Positions 18,076 through 27,965 of a stretch of DNA of 64,000 bases are shown one piece after another (the first letter of the stretch is position 1; each line of letters starts with the position of its first letter). The stretch is from an uncultured bacterium (GTDB lineage Bacteria > Cyanobacteriota > Vampirovibrionia > Gastranaerophilales > Gastranaerophilaceae): NCBI GenBank assembly GCA_947428835.1, contig CANENE010000004.1, forward strand, positions 1-64,000. The letters are read 5' to 3'. The notes beneath the pieces are model-generated. The model was given only the letters and a program-made list of their open reading frames with translations. It made no database searches and was not told the origin of the DNA. A program made the position numbers and the translations under genes.

Positions 18076-19443
18076 ATGTTTAAGAAAGTTTTAATCGCAA
18101 ATAGAGGCGAAATTGCAGTTAGAATAATAAGAGCATGTAGGGAGCTTGGAATTGCAACAGTTGCAGTGTATTCGCAGGCTGATGCTGAAAGTTTACATGT
18201 TTTACTTGCAGATGAAGCATATTGCATAGGGCCATATCAGAGTGCAAAAAGTTATTTGCATATTCCTGCTTTGATTTCCGTTGCTTTAACTTCAGGGGCT
18301 GATGCAATTCACCCCGGATATGGCTTTCTATCTGAAAGAGCAGATTTTGTTGATATTTGTGAAGAACATCACATTAAATTTATTGGTCCAAGCTCGTCTG
18401 CTATGCGCAAAATGGGCGACAAAGCAACAGCAAGAGAGACAATGGAAGCAAACAAGGTGCCAATTACTCCCGGCTTAGGTATTGTTGACAACACTGATAA
18501 AATTAGACAATTTGTAAAAAAAGTTGGCTATCCTATTATCATCAAAGCTACCGCGGGCGGTGGCGGCAAGGGCATGAGAATTGTAAGAAAAGATGAAGAA
18601 CTTGATGATTCTTTCAATTTATGCCGCGCGGAGGCACAAAGTGCTTTTGCAAATCCTGAAGTATATGTCGAAAAATTCATTGAAAACCCAAGACATATTG
18701 AGGTTCAAATTCTTGCAGACAGTTACGGAAATGTAATTCATCTTGGTGAAAGAGATTGCTCTATTCAAAGAAGAAATCAAAAACTTCTTGAAGAAGCCCC
18801 ATCCATTGCAATTTCTAAAGATATTAGAGAAAAAATGGGCCAAGCTGCAATTAATGCTGCAAAATCTATTAATTATGAAGGAACAGGTACAATTGAATTT
18901 CTTTTGGATGAATCTGACCCTAAAAATAAAAAATTCTATTTTATGGAAATGAATACAAGGGTTCAGGTTGAACACTGCGTTACAGAGATGATTTCTAATA
19001 TAGACATTGTAAAAGAACAAATCAGGGTTGCACAGGGTGAAAAGCTTTCATACAGCCAAAAAGACGTTGAGCTCAAAGGACACGCAATTGAATGCAGAAT
19101 TAATGCAGAAGACTACGAAAGATGTTTTATGCCATGTCCTGGTAAAATTGAAGGGTATATTGCGCCCGGCGGTTTTGGTACAAGAATAGATTCTCACGTA
19201 TATCCGGGGTATAAAATTCCTCCTTATTATGATTCTTTAGTCGGGAAAGTAATTTGCTGGGGAACAGACAGGGAAGAAGCCAGGAAAAGAATGCTTCGCG
19301 CCTTGAATGATTATGTTATAACAGGAATTAAAACTACAATAGGTTTTCATAAAAAAATCTTAAATAACGATAATTTTATTTCGGGTGATTTCAACACAAG
19401 CTTTATTGAAACCAATTATCCCGAAGTTTTATCTAAAAAATAA
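18076..19443 (+). CDS. accC: Biotin carboxylase subunit of acetyl-CoA carboxylase
   Basis: 455 residues. An ATP-grasp enzyme that carboxylates biotin on AccB using bicarbonate. It shows KVLIANRGEIAVRIIRACRELG at the start, the glycine-rich loop KATAGGGGKGMR, EKFIENPRHIEVQ, and MNTRVQVEH with the catalytic residues. AAGG lies about 10 nt before the ATG. The 78-bp gap from accB contains a small GTGCC/GGCAC hairpin of unknown role. Confidence 0.97.
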   Translation: MFKKVLIANRGEIAVRIIRACRELGIATVAVYSQADAESLHVLLADEAYCIGPYQSAKSYLHIPALISVALTSGADAIHPGYGFLSERADFVDICEEHHIKFIGPSSSAMRKMGDKATARETMEANKVPITPGLGIVDNTDKIRQFVKKVGYPIIIKATAGGGGKGMRIVRKDEELDDSFNLCRAEAQSAFANPEVYVEKFIENPRHIEVQILADSYGNVIHLGERDCSIQRRNQKLLEEAPSIAISKDIREKMGQAAINAAKSINYEGTGTIEFLLDESDPKNKKFYFMEMNTRVQVEHCVTEMISNIDIVKEQIRVAQGEKLSYSQKDVELKGHAIECRINAEDYERCFMPCPGKIEGYIAPGGFGTRIDSHVYPGYKIPPYYDSLVGKVICWGTDREEARKRMLRALNDYVITGIKTTIGFHKKILNNDNFISGDFNTSFIETNYPEVLSKK

Positions 19444-19457
19444 TTAGGATAAAACCT

Positions 19458-20600
19458 ATGAATTTTGAAATAACAAAGCATTTGTCTAAAGATGTTTATG
19501 ATTTTTTAAAAATCATATCTTTATGCGCAAGTGAACAAAACATCGGTGTCTATATTGTAGGTGGTGCAATAAGAGATGTTTTGCTCGGCAAAAAAATAAA
19601 AGACATTGATTTGATTATAGACAGTAATGCTATTGATTTTGCTTCAAAACTGCCATCTTATATAGAAACAAAATCCTTGCATAAGGAATTTTGCACAGTT
19701 AAAGTTGCATATAAAGATAATATTTATGATATTGCAACAACAAGAAAAGAAAAGTATCTTGCAAATGGTGCTCTTCCAACTGTTACAAAGCTTGGAGTGT
19801 CTCTTGAAGATGATGTAATAAGAAGAGATTTTACGATAAATTCTTTGTATTTAAAAATCAAAAATACAGATAATAATCTTTCTTTTGAATTGATTGATTT
19901 ATTAAATGCTAAAGATGATATAAATTCAAAGACATTAAAAGTTATTCATAAAGAAAGCTATTTTGATGATCCAACCAGAATTATAAGGGGGGTTGATTTC
20001 AAATATCGTTTTGGTTTGGATTTTTCAGGCGGCGATAAAATATTAATTCAAAAGACACTGAATTGTATTAATCTTGAAAAAGCCAGTATTAATAGAATAA
20101 AAAGCGTGTTTTATAAAACATTTTTATCAAAGCATTCAAAATTGATTTTTAAAGAAATCATTGAAAACAATATTTATAAGTTGATTTCAGATGATGATTT
20201 AAAACCTGATGTAGAAAATATTAACAAAATCTTGGAAAATTTCAAATTAGATAGTAATGAAACTGCTCATTTTTATTTGAAAGTTCTTGAAAATAATAAA
20301 ATAGAAACCATAAATTTTAAAGACAAGCTTGAAATTTATAATACTTTTTTAAAATTCAACAAAGCTAATTTGGCCTATTATCTTTATAAAACCTGTGATA
20401 AGAGTGTATGGTATTTTAATGAAATTAAAGATATAAAATTAAACATTAAAGGAGACGACCTTATAAATCTTGGTATTGCGCAGGGAAGAATTTTTAAAGA
20501 AATTTTTGACTCTCTTCTTTTGGAAAAAATTAAAAACAACTCAAAAAATTACACAAAAGAAGATGAAATAAATTGGGTTAAAAAACATTATCTAAAATAA
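19458..20600 (+). CDS. cca: CCA-adding tRNA nucleotidyltransferase / poly(A) polymerase family
   Basis: 380 residues, class II family. The head domain has GGAIRDVLLG and the catalytic DID in KDIDLII; RRDFTINSLYL and the RNA-binding neck DDPTRIIRG follow. The body is shorter and more divergent than in larger CCA enzymes, so the split between CCA-adding and poly(A) function is not settled by eye. Since neither tRNA gene here encodes CCA, CCA addition is the likely role. TAGGA precedes the ATG. The 3' end overlaps rnhB by 9 bp, tail to tail. Confidence 0.88.
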   Translation: MNFEITKHLSKDVYDFLKIISLCASEQNIGVYIVGGAIRDVLLGKKIKDIDLIIDSNAIDFASKLPSYIETKSLHKEFCTVKVAYKDNIYDIATTRKEKYLANGALPTVTKLGVSLEDDVIRRDFTINSLYLKIKNTDNNLSFELIDLLNAKDDINSKTLKVIHKESYFDDPTRIIRGVDFKYRFGLDFSGGDKILIQKTLNCINLEKASINRIKSVFYKTFLSKHSKLIFKEIIENNIYKLISDDDLKPDVENINKILENFKLDSNETAHFYLKVLENNKIETINFKDKLEIYNTFLKFNKANLAYYLYKTCDKSVWYFNEIKDIKLNIKGDDLINLGIAQGRIFKEIFDSLLLEKIKNNSKNYTKEDEINWVKKHYLK

Positions 20601-21239
20601 TTGCATTTGAGTCGGCTTGGTTTCAAGAATATTTTTTAAAAATGAAGGCCTGTGAAATTTTGTAATTCCATATTTTTTAATAGCTTCAATATGTTTTTTG
20701 GTTAGATATCCTTTGTTGTTTTTCCAATCATAATTTGGAAAAACAAGTGCGATTTTATCCATAAATCTGTCTCTTTCGACTTTGGCTAAAATACTTGCAG
20801 CTGCAATACTCGCCGATTTTGAATCGCCTTTTACAATAAATTTTTGTTTAAAACCGGCATCTTTTATAAGCTTATTTCCATCTACCAAAACACAAATATT
20901 ATTGTTTAATTTTTCTTTGACATCATTTATTGCAAGTTTCATTGCAAGAAGCGATGAATTTAAAATATTTATTTTTTCAATTGTTTCTATATCTATCATT
21001 TTTATTGAATATATTGAATTTTCTTTAATTATGTCAAATAATTTTTCTCTTTTTGCTGCAGTTAATTTTTTTGAATCATTCAGTTCTTTAAAAAACTCTT
21101 TATCAATATTTTCTCTAAAGCACACCGCAGCTGCCCAAACCCCACCTGCTGCAGGACCTCTGCCTGCTTCGTCTGTTCCTATAATAAAATCATAATTTCC
21201 ATTTACTTTTTCAGCCTTATCAAATTCAAATAAATTCAT
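20592..21239 (-). CDS. rnhB: Ribonuclease HII
   Basis: 215 residues from the ATG at 21239, just after the rbgA stop; the longer frame begins with TTG inside rbgA. It cleaves RNA in RNA/DNA hybrids, including single ribonucleotides. Motifs: IGTDEAGRGPAAG with the DE pair, LVDGN, and KGDSKSASIAAASILAKVERD. It is third gene of rplS-rbgA-rnhB, an order common in Firmicutes. It overlaps cca at its 3' end. Confidence 0.95.
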   Translation of the reverse strand: MNLFEFDKAEKVNGNYDFIIGTDEAGRGPAAGGVWAAAVCFRENIDKEFFKELNDSKKLTAAKREKLFDIIKENSIYSIKMIDIETIEKINILNSSLLAMKLAINDVKEKLNNNICVLVDGNKLIKDAGFKQKFIVKGDSKSASIAAASILAKVERDRFMDKIALVFPNYDWKNNKGYLTKKHIEAIKKYGITKFHRPSFLKNILETKPTQMQLF

Positions 21240-21240
21240 A

Positions 21241-22092
21241 TTATTTATTATCTTCAATTCTTTCAAGAGTGAATTTTCCCATTTTTCCGTCTCTGAATAA
21301 TTTTAATATAACTCCGGATGTTCTTATTATGTCGGGTTTTTGTTCTTTTAAAATCCAATTTCTTTTGTATGCAATAGTTTCTAGATTTACTGTTTCTTCT
21401 TTTGTAAAATCAAAATATTTTCTAATTTCATCTTCATAAAGATCTAAAAGTATTTTGACTAATCCGTCTGCAACATGTTCATTATCGTAGGCATTTTCTC
21501 CGATGGAAGATACAATTGCAAGCTTCATTGCCTGTGCTTGGTTGTTTTGAGTTGTTGGAATAATGCCCGGGGTATCTAAAAGTTCAATTTTATTGTTTAT
21601 TCTAACCCACTGTTGATTTCTTGTAACTCCTGCTTTTGCTCCGGTTTTTGCTTTTTGTCTTTTAACTAATCTGTTGATTATAGTAGATTTTCCGACATTT
21701 GGCATTCCAATTACCATAACCCTGACCGGTCTTTCAAGAAGCCCTTTTGCCTTTCTTTTTTCCATAATCTCTTTTGACATTTCAATTACATTATTAATAA
21801 TGTTGTTTATGTCGTTTTTGGAATTTAGGCTTGTGGCTATGACTTTTTGACCTGTCATATTAGAAATAGATTCTTGCCAAATTTTATTATATTTGCTATC
21901 AGATAAGTCTGCTTTATTCATTAAAATCAGCCTTGGTTTGTTATTGCAAAGTTCGTTTGTATTATTATACATGCTGGAATATGGAATTCTGGAATCTATT
22001 ATTTCCAAAATTACATCAACAAGACTTAACTTTTCTTTTAATTGTCTTTGGGCTTTTGCAATATGTCCCGGGTACCAATGTATATGTGTCAT
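21241..22092 (-). CDS. rbgA: Ribosome biogenesis GTPase A
   Basis: 283 residues. RbgA (YlqF) promotes late 50S maturation. It is a circularly permuted GTPase: G4 NKADLSD precedes G1 GMPNVGKST, then G3 DTPG. The N-terminal HWYPGHIAKAQRQL is diagnostic. AAAGGA lies 4 nt before the ATG. It lies 80 bp after rplS, the 50S protein gene, in keeping with its role. Confidence 0.95.
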   Translation of the reverse strand: MTHIHWYPGHIAKAQRQLKEKLSLVDVILEIIDSRIPYSSMYNNTNELCNNKPRLILMNKADLSDSKYNKIWQESISNMTGQKVIATSLNSKNDINNIINNVIEMSKEIMEKRKAKGLLERPVRVMVIGMPNVGKSTIINRLVKRQKAKTGAKAGVTRNQQWVRINNKIELLDTPGIIPTTQNNQAQAMKLAIVSSIGENAYDNEHVADGLVKILLDLYEDEIRKYFDFTKEETVNLETIAYKRNWILKEQKPDIIRTSGVILKLFRDGKMGKFTLERIEDNK

Positions 22093-22111
22093 ATTATCCT
22101 TTTTATAATTT

Positions 22112-22145
22112 TAATGCCTCGATTAAATAAATAACCAAGGCATTA
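22112..22145. other. Hairpin between rplS and rbgA
   Basis: Inverted repeat TAATGCCT...AGGCATTA with an 18-nt loop, in the rplS-rbgA gap on the minus-strand transcript. No T-run follows, so it may stabilise or process the mRNA rather than terminate it. Confidence 0.4.
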
Positions 22146-22172
22146 TAAATAATTTTTAAATGAAAACAGAGT

Positions 22173-22526
22173 TTATCTCTTTTCCATTTTTTCTCTAATA
22201 CGAGTAGCTTTTCCTGAGCGTTCTCTTAGATAGTATAATTTAGCGCGTCTTACGTCACCTCTTCTGAGAACTTGAATTTTTTCAATTCTTGGAGAGTAAA
22301 CATCAAAAACACGTTCTACGCCAACGCCTTGGAAGATTTTTCTAACTGTAATTGTTTTATTGATTGAACCGCCGCGTTTTTTAATAACAGTGCCTTCAAA
22401 TGCCTGTGTTCTTTCTTTGTTTCCTTCGATAATTCTGACGAAAACTTTAACAGTATCTCCAGGGTTGATTTCAGGAAGCTCTTTACCTGTATATTCTTTT
22501 TCTAATTCACTAATTATAGGATTCAT
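22173..22526 (-). CDS. rplS: 50S ribosomal protein L19
   Basis: 117 residues. L19 sits at the 30S-50S interface. It has the family core [26 protein letters not shown] and [15 protein letters not shown], ending in the basic [24 protein letters not shown] lies 7 nt before the ATG. The usual upstream trmD and rpsP are not here; rpsP stands alone at 34871. Confidence 0.97.
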   Translation of the reverse strand: MNPIISELEKEYTGKELPEINPGDTVKVFVRIIEGNKERTQAFEGTVIKKRGGSINKTITVRKIFQGVGVERVFDVYSPRIEKIQVLRRGDVRRAKLYYLRERSGKATRIREKMEKR

Positions 22527-22672
22527 TTTTTTACCCTTTGTTAAGTTATTCTAGCATTATCTATAATATATTAAACAAAATTAATAAACAAGTATTAAAA
22601 GTAAAGATTTATGAAGAATTTTAAATTTATCGCCTTTTACTGACTAAAAAGAGATAATTAAACATAAGGATT

Positions 22673-24502
22673 ATGGAAAATAAAATAATAACAGTTGGTA
22701 TATTATTTGGTTTCTTGTTAATTTTAATTATTTTAGAAATTGGCAAAACGAATGCACCTGTTGAAAAATATAAGATTTTAAAAGTTTTGGAAGCTGATGA
22801 ATTTTATATAGATATAAATAAAAACAACAAAATTGATGCGGACGAAAATTTTAAGCTCAAAGACATAATAGCTTTTAAACCTGTTAAATCTTATAATATC
22901 AATCAAAGACTCAATAAGCTTGGTTTATCATTGGATGAATATTTAAAGCTCGGTTATGTTGCAAGACTTTGGGCAATTGAGAATTTGGAAAACAAAGAAG
23001 TCATTTTGTATAATATTACAAAAGATAAAATTAATGATAATTTGAAATTTGCAAGCATTATTTATAATAACGAAGATTTGGGAGAATACTATTTAAAACA
23101 TGGGCTTGCAGAGCTTTATGCAAAGTCTAAAAATATAAAATATTTAAGAAACAGAAACTATAATAAATCAAAACAAAATGCAAAGCTGATTGATGATAAT
23201 GCATTTATATTTTTAAATTTGAAAAATAACACTTATCATAATTTGAACTGCGAATATTTGCCTTCAATTTCAAATGGTGCATTAGTTTTAAAAAATAAAA
23301 TTGATGTTAAGCTTAAACCCTGTCATTCCTGTGTTATTAAAACCAAGACTAAGTCAATATATGAAAATAAATACGGCTATATTATTCCAAAATCAAAAAG
23401 CATTTATAGAAAATCTATTTATAAGAATTTTTCTGATATTGAATTTTATTATATAAATCCTTATGAAAATATTAAACCTTTAAATTCCTGCAAAACTGAT
23501 ATATGTAAAAGAATAGTTAAAGAAATTAATGCTTCAAAAAGTTGTATCAATCTTGCTTTATTTGAAATTGACAATCAGGCAGAAATTATGAGTGCCTTAA
23601 ATAATGCAATTAAAAGAGGTGTTATTGTAAAGGCAGTTGTAGATAAAAGCGCAACAAATGAATATATAAATAAAGAAACTTTCGCAAATGCGTTTGGTGC
23701 AAAACGAGATAGCAAAAGTTCTATAATGCATAATAAGTTTATTGTTTTTGATGATAGAAAAGTTATGACAGGCTCAACAAATCTAACTAATACCGGTTTT
23801 AGCTATAATTCCAATTCTGTTATAATAATAAATTCTTCTAAGGCTGCAAGCATCTATAATCAAGAATTTAATCAAATGTATAATGGTCATTTTTCTAAAA
23901 ATAAAAAATATTACGATAAACATGAAATAAATTTGACAAATTCTAAAGTTGCAATCTATTTTTCCCCAAATGATGATATTTATAATAATGTTATTGCAAA
24001 ACTTCTAAAAAGTGCCAAAGAAGAGATTTTTGTTTCCATATTTTATTTAACGGATAAAAATTTTATAAATGAATTAATTGCCGCAAAGAAAAGAAACGTA
24101 AATGTACTTGTTATGATAGATGCACTAGGTGCAATTAATTTTAAAGATAGAATCAAGCTTTTGAAAGATAATAAAATTCCTGTAATTACAGAAAACTGGG
24201 GCGGCAAAAACTACGAAAAAACAATAATGATAGATAGTAATATATTAATAACGGGCAGTGCTAATTTTTCAAAAAGTGCATTTTATAAAAATGATGAAAA
24301 TATTTTGGTTATCAAAAACGCTCTAGCTGCAAAGTTTTACAGAGACTATTATTTGTATTTATTTAATTCAATAGACAAAAAATACTTAAAATTCATTCCA
24401 AGAGCAGAGAGTTTTGAATCCATCGGTTCTTGTGATGATGGAATTGACAATAATTTTGACGGCAAAATTGATAAAGAAGATATCGGCTGTAAAATCTATT
24501 AA
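22673..24502 (+). CDS. Surface SNase-like / phospholipase D-like nuclease fusion
   Basis: 609 residues. An N-terminal anchor lies at about 5-23. A staphylococcal-nuclease-like domain follows (about 32-160), then a Cys pair region (YHNLNCEYL ... PCHSC). Two PLD repeats come next: the first HKD is intact (H353, K355, D360, then GSTNLT), while in the second the His is replaced by Tyr514 although Lys516 and GSANFS remain. The tail holds a Ca-binding-like DDGIDNNFDGKID motif bracketed by Cys. Probably an envelope or extracellular nuclease. The altered second HKD makes catalysis by this pair uncertain. Confidence 0.8.
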   Translation: MENKIITVGILFGFLLILIILEIGKTNAPVEKYKILKVLEADEFYIDINKNNKIDADENFKLKDIIAFKPVKSYNINQRLNKLGLSLDEYLKLGYVARLWAIENLENKEVILYNITKDKINDNLKFASIIYNNEDLGEYYLKHGLAELYAKSKNIKYLRNRNYNKSKQNAKLIDDNAFIFLNLKNNTYHNLNCEYLPSISNGALVLKNKIDVKLKPCHSCVIKTKTKSIYENKYGYIIPKSKSIYRKSIYKNFSDIEFYYINPYENIKPLNSCKTDICKRIVKEINASKSCINLALFEIDNQAEIMSALNNAIKRGVIVKAVVDKSATNEYINKETFANAFGAKRDSKSSIMHNKFIVFDDRKVMTGSTNLTNTGFSYNSNSVIIINSSKAASIYNQEFNQMYNGHFSKNKKYYDKHEINLTNSKVAIYFSPNDDIYNNVIAKLLKSAKEEIFVSIFYLTDKNFINELIAAKKRNVNVLVMIDALGAINFKDRIKLLKDNKIPVITENWGGKNYEKTIMIDSNILITGSANFSKSAFYKNDENILVIKNALAAKFYRDYYLYLFNSIDKKYLKFIPRAESFESIGSCDDGIDNNFDGKIDKEDIGCKIY

Positions 24503-24575
24503 AAATTTGCCACATGAATAATGTTTTTGTTATGATATTGTATTATACACTTATATTTTCAATGAGGTTTATAAA

Positions 24576-24686
24576 ATGGAATTTTTTAGAAAACATAGAA
24601 GAGTTATAGTTTTTTTGCTTTCAATATTTTTGATTGCCTGGATGGTTGGCATTGGGGCTTTTATAAGTGTTGTTGCTTTTCAATAG
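24576..24686 (+). CDS. 36-residue single-span membrane protein
   Basis: ATG at 24576, stop at 24684-24686. The protein begins MEFFRKHRRV and then spans the membrane (VIVFLLSIFLIAWMVGIGAF), ending VVAFQ. GAGG lies 8 nt before the ATG. The basic N-terminus predicts the C-terminus outside. It lies 20 bp before the EnvC-like gene and may be co-transcribed with it. It resembles the membrane anchor of larger periplasmic proteins but stops after the span; the function is unknown. Confidence 0.6.
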   Translation: MEFFRKHRRVIVFLLSIFLIAWMVGIGAFISVVAFQ

Positions 24687-24705
24687 TTAATATAGATTAG
24701 ACTGA

Positions 24706-25878
24706 ATGAAACATAAATTTATCAAAAAAATAAATAAAGTTTTATTGGTACAAACTGCTTTGCTTTTGTACTTTGCTTTATGTGCAAATGTTTTTGCCGT
24801 TGAACAGCCAAGATTAACAGTACAGCAAAATCAGATAGAGGCAAAAAGGGGCCAGGCAAAGCAGCAAATTCACAGGCTTAGGCTGTTAGAAAAAATCGAG
24901 ACAAACAGATTATATAAAAATCAACAAAAATTAGAACACACGCAAACAAATCTGCAAAAAAATAAAAGACAATATACTAATGCTAAAAATGAAGTCGAAT
25001 CGTTGGAAAAAAGATTGGAAGTGCTGCTTGTTGAGCATAGAAAATATCAAACATATGCATCCAAAAGAATTATTCAAATATTTAAGCATAAAAGAGATAA
25101 CTATATAGAATTTTTGTTTAATTCAGGCGACATTAATGCATTTTTAGACAGATTATATTTTGAAAATATAGTAATTGCACATGATAAAAAGAAACTTAGG
25201 GAAACCAAAGCATGTGCAAGAGAAGTGCTTGCGGTTAAGGCTAGAATTGAAATGCACAAACGCGACCTTGAATCTTCAATTGCGACAATAAATCGCCAGC
25301 AGACAGAAATTCAAAATGCTATTTCAAAAAATGAGAAATTAATTGAAAAATTAAAAACTGACAGAGCTACTTGGGAAAAAGCTGAAAAAGACCTTGCGCG
25401 TCAATCAAGAGTAATTTCAAATATGATTAATTCAGAATTAAGAAAAACAAGCAAAGACGGTAGCGTCAGAGTTTCAGTAACAGGTGGTTTTATAAGGCCG
25501 GTTCCCGGTAAAATCACTTCTCCTTACGGAACAAGAGTACATCCTATATTTAAAAGAAAAATTTATCATTCAGGAGTCGATATAGGAGCACCATATGGCA
25601 CATCGATTAGGGCAGCAAATTCAGGAAGAGTTATGTTTGTCGGCTGGTACAGCGGCTATGGAAAAACAATTATCATAAACCATGGTAATATAAACGGAAT
25701 TCCTACAGTTACTTTATATGCGCATATGTCCCAAACACTTGTAAGACAAGGGGCGAATGTTGCAAAAGGAGCAGTAATAGGTCGGGTAGGAACAACAGGC
25801 TATGCCACAGGTCCGCATCTACACTTTGAAGTGCGACAAAAGGGTAATCCTGTAAATCCTTTAAATTTTGTAAGGTAG
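24706..25878 (+). CDS. Murein hydrolase activator EnvC-like, M23 peptidase domain
   Basis: 390 residues. A signal or anchor segment ends near residue 34 (VFAVEQP). A long coiled coil runs to about 250. The LytM/M23 domain begins near 265: HSGVDIGAPYG supplies the first zinc ligands and HLHFEVR the last. With these ligands kept, it may be an active endopeptidase rather than only an amidase activator. Likely role in septal peptidoglycan splitting. The OstA-like gene follows 15 bp downstream. Confidence 0.9.
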   Translation: MKHKFIKKINKVLLVQTALLLYFALCANVFAVEQPRLTVQQNQIEAKRGQAKQQIHRLRLLEKIETNRLYKNQQKLEHTQTNLQKNKRQYTNAKNEVESLEKRLEVLLVEHRKYQTYASKRIIQIFKHKRDNYIEFLFNSGDINAFLDRLYFENIVIAHDKKKLRETKACAREVLAVKARIEMHKRDLESSIATINRQQTEIQNAISKNEKLIEKLKTDRATWEKAEKDLARQSRVISNMINSELRKTSKDGSVRVSVTGGFIRPVPGKITSPYGTRVHPIFKRKIYHSGVDIGAPYGTSIRAANSGRVMFVGWYSGYGKTIIINHGNINGIPTVTLYAHMSQTLVRQGANVAKGAVIGRVGTTGYATGPHLHFEVRQKGNPVNPLNFVR

Positions 25879-25893
25879 CAATTAAGGTTTGCA

Positions 25894-27951
25894 ATGTGTA
25901 AAACAAATAAAAAAACAAATACGGAATTGATATTATTTTTTGCTTTTTGCATATTTTTAGTGCAGGCAATAACTTCAAAATCTTATGCTGCCTATGAGAT
26001 AGTTAAAGCAAAGACAATTACAAACGAAAATTTGCCTAAAGAAGAGATAAAAAATGATTATATTCCGACGTATAACGATCCTGACCTTCCTGATTTTTCG
26101 GAAGATAGTGCTGTTATAACAAAAGCCGAAAGGGTTTTTAAGAAAATTACAGGCAAATTTAAAAGAAAAAAAGGAGATTTGCCTCAAGAAACATTAGGTG
26201 AAGACAAACTTCTCAATTTTGAAGATTCCATAGAAGAAGAAATTGTTAAAAAAGGTGCACCAATTAAAAAAAATGACGAAGAAACAATAGATGACAGAAA
26301 TAAATTTCAAATAAATGCAGACAAGCTAAGCTATGATGATGGCGACGAAAATGTATATGCAAAAGGTAATGTTGAAATTATTGCAAAAGCTCAAAAGGTT
26401 GCACTGAAAGCTGATGAGGCAATTTTAGATAAAAAAAATCAAACCATAAAAATGCAAGGTCATGTGAAGGTCATAAAAGATGGTTCTGAAATGCTTGGCG
26501 AATATATGTTTATTGATTTGAATGAACAAAATATTTTGATGGATAATCCGACTTTTCAGGCTTATTCTTTTCAGATAAAGGCGCAGGAAGGTTATCTGAT
26601 TGCAAATGACATACAAATGTTAAACGGGACGATGAGTGCAACCAGAGACTTTGATTATGAAATTGAATCCAGAGGCTTTTTAAGAATAGATAGAGCAGGT
26701 TTCAATAGAGAAGCCAGACTGAAAAATTATTCAAACTATGTAAAACAAGAAGGCAGAAAAAGAACATATAAAATAGATGCAAAAGAAATTGTTGTTGCAA
26801 GCTACAAAGACCATAATACGCTGCTTTTAAAAGGTGCAAATGTATACTATAATAAGCATAAAGTCCTAAATAATACCACTTTAGAGATGATATCCGATAA
26901 AGAAATGCAGATAGTTGAAACAAATGCTCTTGAAATGGGTGCAATCAGGGGCTTTGGTACATACGCAGGTTATGGTTTTGTCTCTAAGCTTCCAAAAGGT
27001 CATATTTTTAAAGTTTCCCCGATTGTCTCTTATGGTGATGGTGGCTTGGGCGTTGGTATACTTGGTAAATACCGGAGTCAAAACGGGATATTGGAAGCAG
27101 GCTATAATACTTCAAGTCAAAATCTTGTTGCAAGAGGAAGATATAAGTTTGGAAAAGGTTTTGAGCTAAGATATGGCCGACATGCATATATTCCTGAAAA
27201 CTTCCTTGGCGCAAGACGTTCCGGTTATGCTGCCGAACTTCAATACTCAAAAGAGTATTATGATAATGAACATCAGATAAGATTCTTTAATGGAGTTTAT
27301 GCAGGTTTATTTAGTGATTATAAAAAACATAATCAGGAAAAAGATGTTTATGCGACATCAAGATTTAGATATATGGCATCTTTAAGTAAACGCTTTTTGA
27401 CTTTTGAAAATAAAGAACAAGATATGGCGATTTCTTTTTATGGGCAAGCCCAAGCTGCAGCGACTGTATATGGTTCAGGGCAGACTATGGGAATTGTAAG
27501 AGTCGGTCCTCAGATGTCTACTAAAGTCAAAAAATGGAATTCTACAATCGGATACCTGTTATCAGGTCTGCACGGCGACAGCCCCTTTTATTTTGATAAG
27601 TATCGTTATGGCAGATCTTCAATATACTTGAACGAAAGATTTGATATAACTGATAAAATTGCAATAGGTTATACGGGAAACATTACTCCAAAAAAAGATA
27701 ACCCTGAAAATGATTTGCTTACAGAATCAAGATTTTATGTGATTTTTGGGCCACAGGATTTGAAATTTTCTGTTTCTTATGATTTTGTGAGAGATATCGG
27801 ACATTTTGATTTTATGTTTATGCTTGGAAGCAAATCTACAAGAATAGATTTTGAAAAATTAATTACAAAAGATGTAGGCAGAAAAAGAGAGAAAAATAAA
27901 GATTTCTACAAACAGGTAAAACCTGTTGAAGAATTTGATGAAACTTTGTAG
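25894..27951 (+). CDS. OstA/LptD-like outer-membrane LPS transport protein
   Basis: 685 residues. An N-terminal hydrophobic signal segment (about 12-30) is followed by an acidic region. An LptA/OstA beta-jellyroll lies at about 135-240 (ADKLSYDDGDENVYAKGNVE, then KMQGHVKVIKDG), and a long C-terminal part with alternating barrel-like strands (GRYKFGKGFELRYGRHAY). It probably inserts LPS or a similar glycolipid in the outer membrane. It is somewhat shorter than proteobacterial LptD. kdsB (CMP-Kdo) faces it, fitting LPS synthesis. Confidence 0.82.
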   Translation: MCKTNKKTNTELILFFAFCIFLVQAITSKSYAAYEIVKAKTITNENLPKEEIKNDYIPTYNDPDLPDFSEDSAVITKAERVFKKITGKFKRKKGDLPQETLGEDKLLNFEDSIEEEIVKKGAPIKKNDEETIDDRNKFQINADKLSYDDGDENVYAKGNVEIIAKAQKVALKADEAILDKKNQTIKMQGHVKVIKDGSEMLGEYMFIDLNEQNILMDNPTFQAYSFQIKAQEGYLIANDIQMLNGTMSATRDFDYEIESRGFLRIDRAGFNREARLKNYSNYVKQEGRKRTYKIDAKEIVVASYKDHNTLLLKGANVYYNKHKVLNNTTLEMISDKEMQIVETNALEMGAIRGFGTYAGYGFVSKLPKGHIFKVSPIVSYGDGGLGVGILGKYRSQNGILEAGYNTSSQNLVARGRYKFGKGFELRYGRHAYIPENFLGARRSGYAAELQYSKEYYDNEHQIRFFNGVYAGLFSDYKKHNQEKDVYATSRFRYMASLSKRFLTFENKEQDMAISFYGQAQAAATVYGSGQTMGIVRVGPQMSTKVKKWNSTIGYLLSGLHGDSPFYFDKYRYGRSSIYLNERFDITDKIAIGYTGNITPKKDNPENDLLTESRFYVIFGPQDLKFSVSYDFVRDIGHFDFMFMLGSKSTRIDFEKLITKDVGRKREKNKDFYKQVKPVEEFDETL

Positions 27952-27965
27952 TAGAAAATTAAAAA

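Noticed and set aside
18619-19020. Minus-strand frame of 133 residues in accC
   Set aside because: Antisense shadow of a highly conserved enzyme with biased codon use.
21240-21266. Upstream extension of rnhB into rbgA
   Set aside because: Starts with TTG and would overlap rbgA by 26 bp; ATG at 21239 is directly after the rbgA stop.
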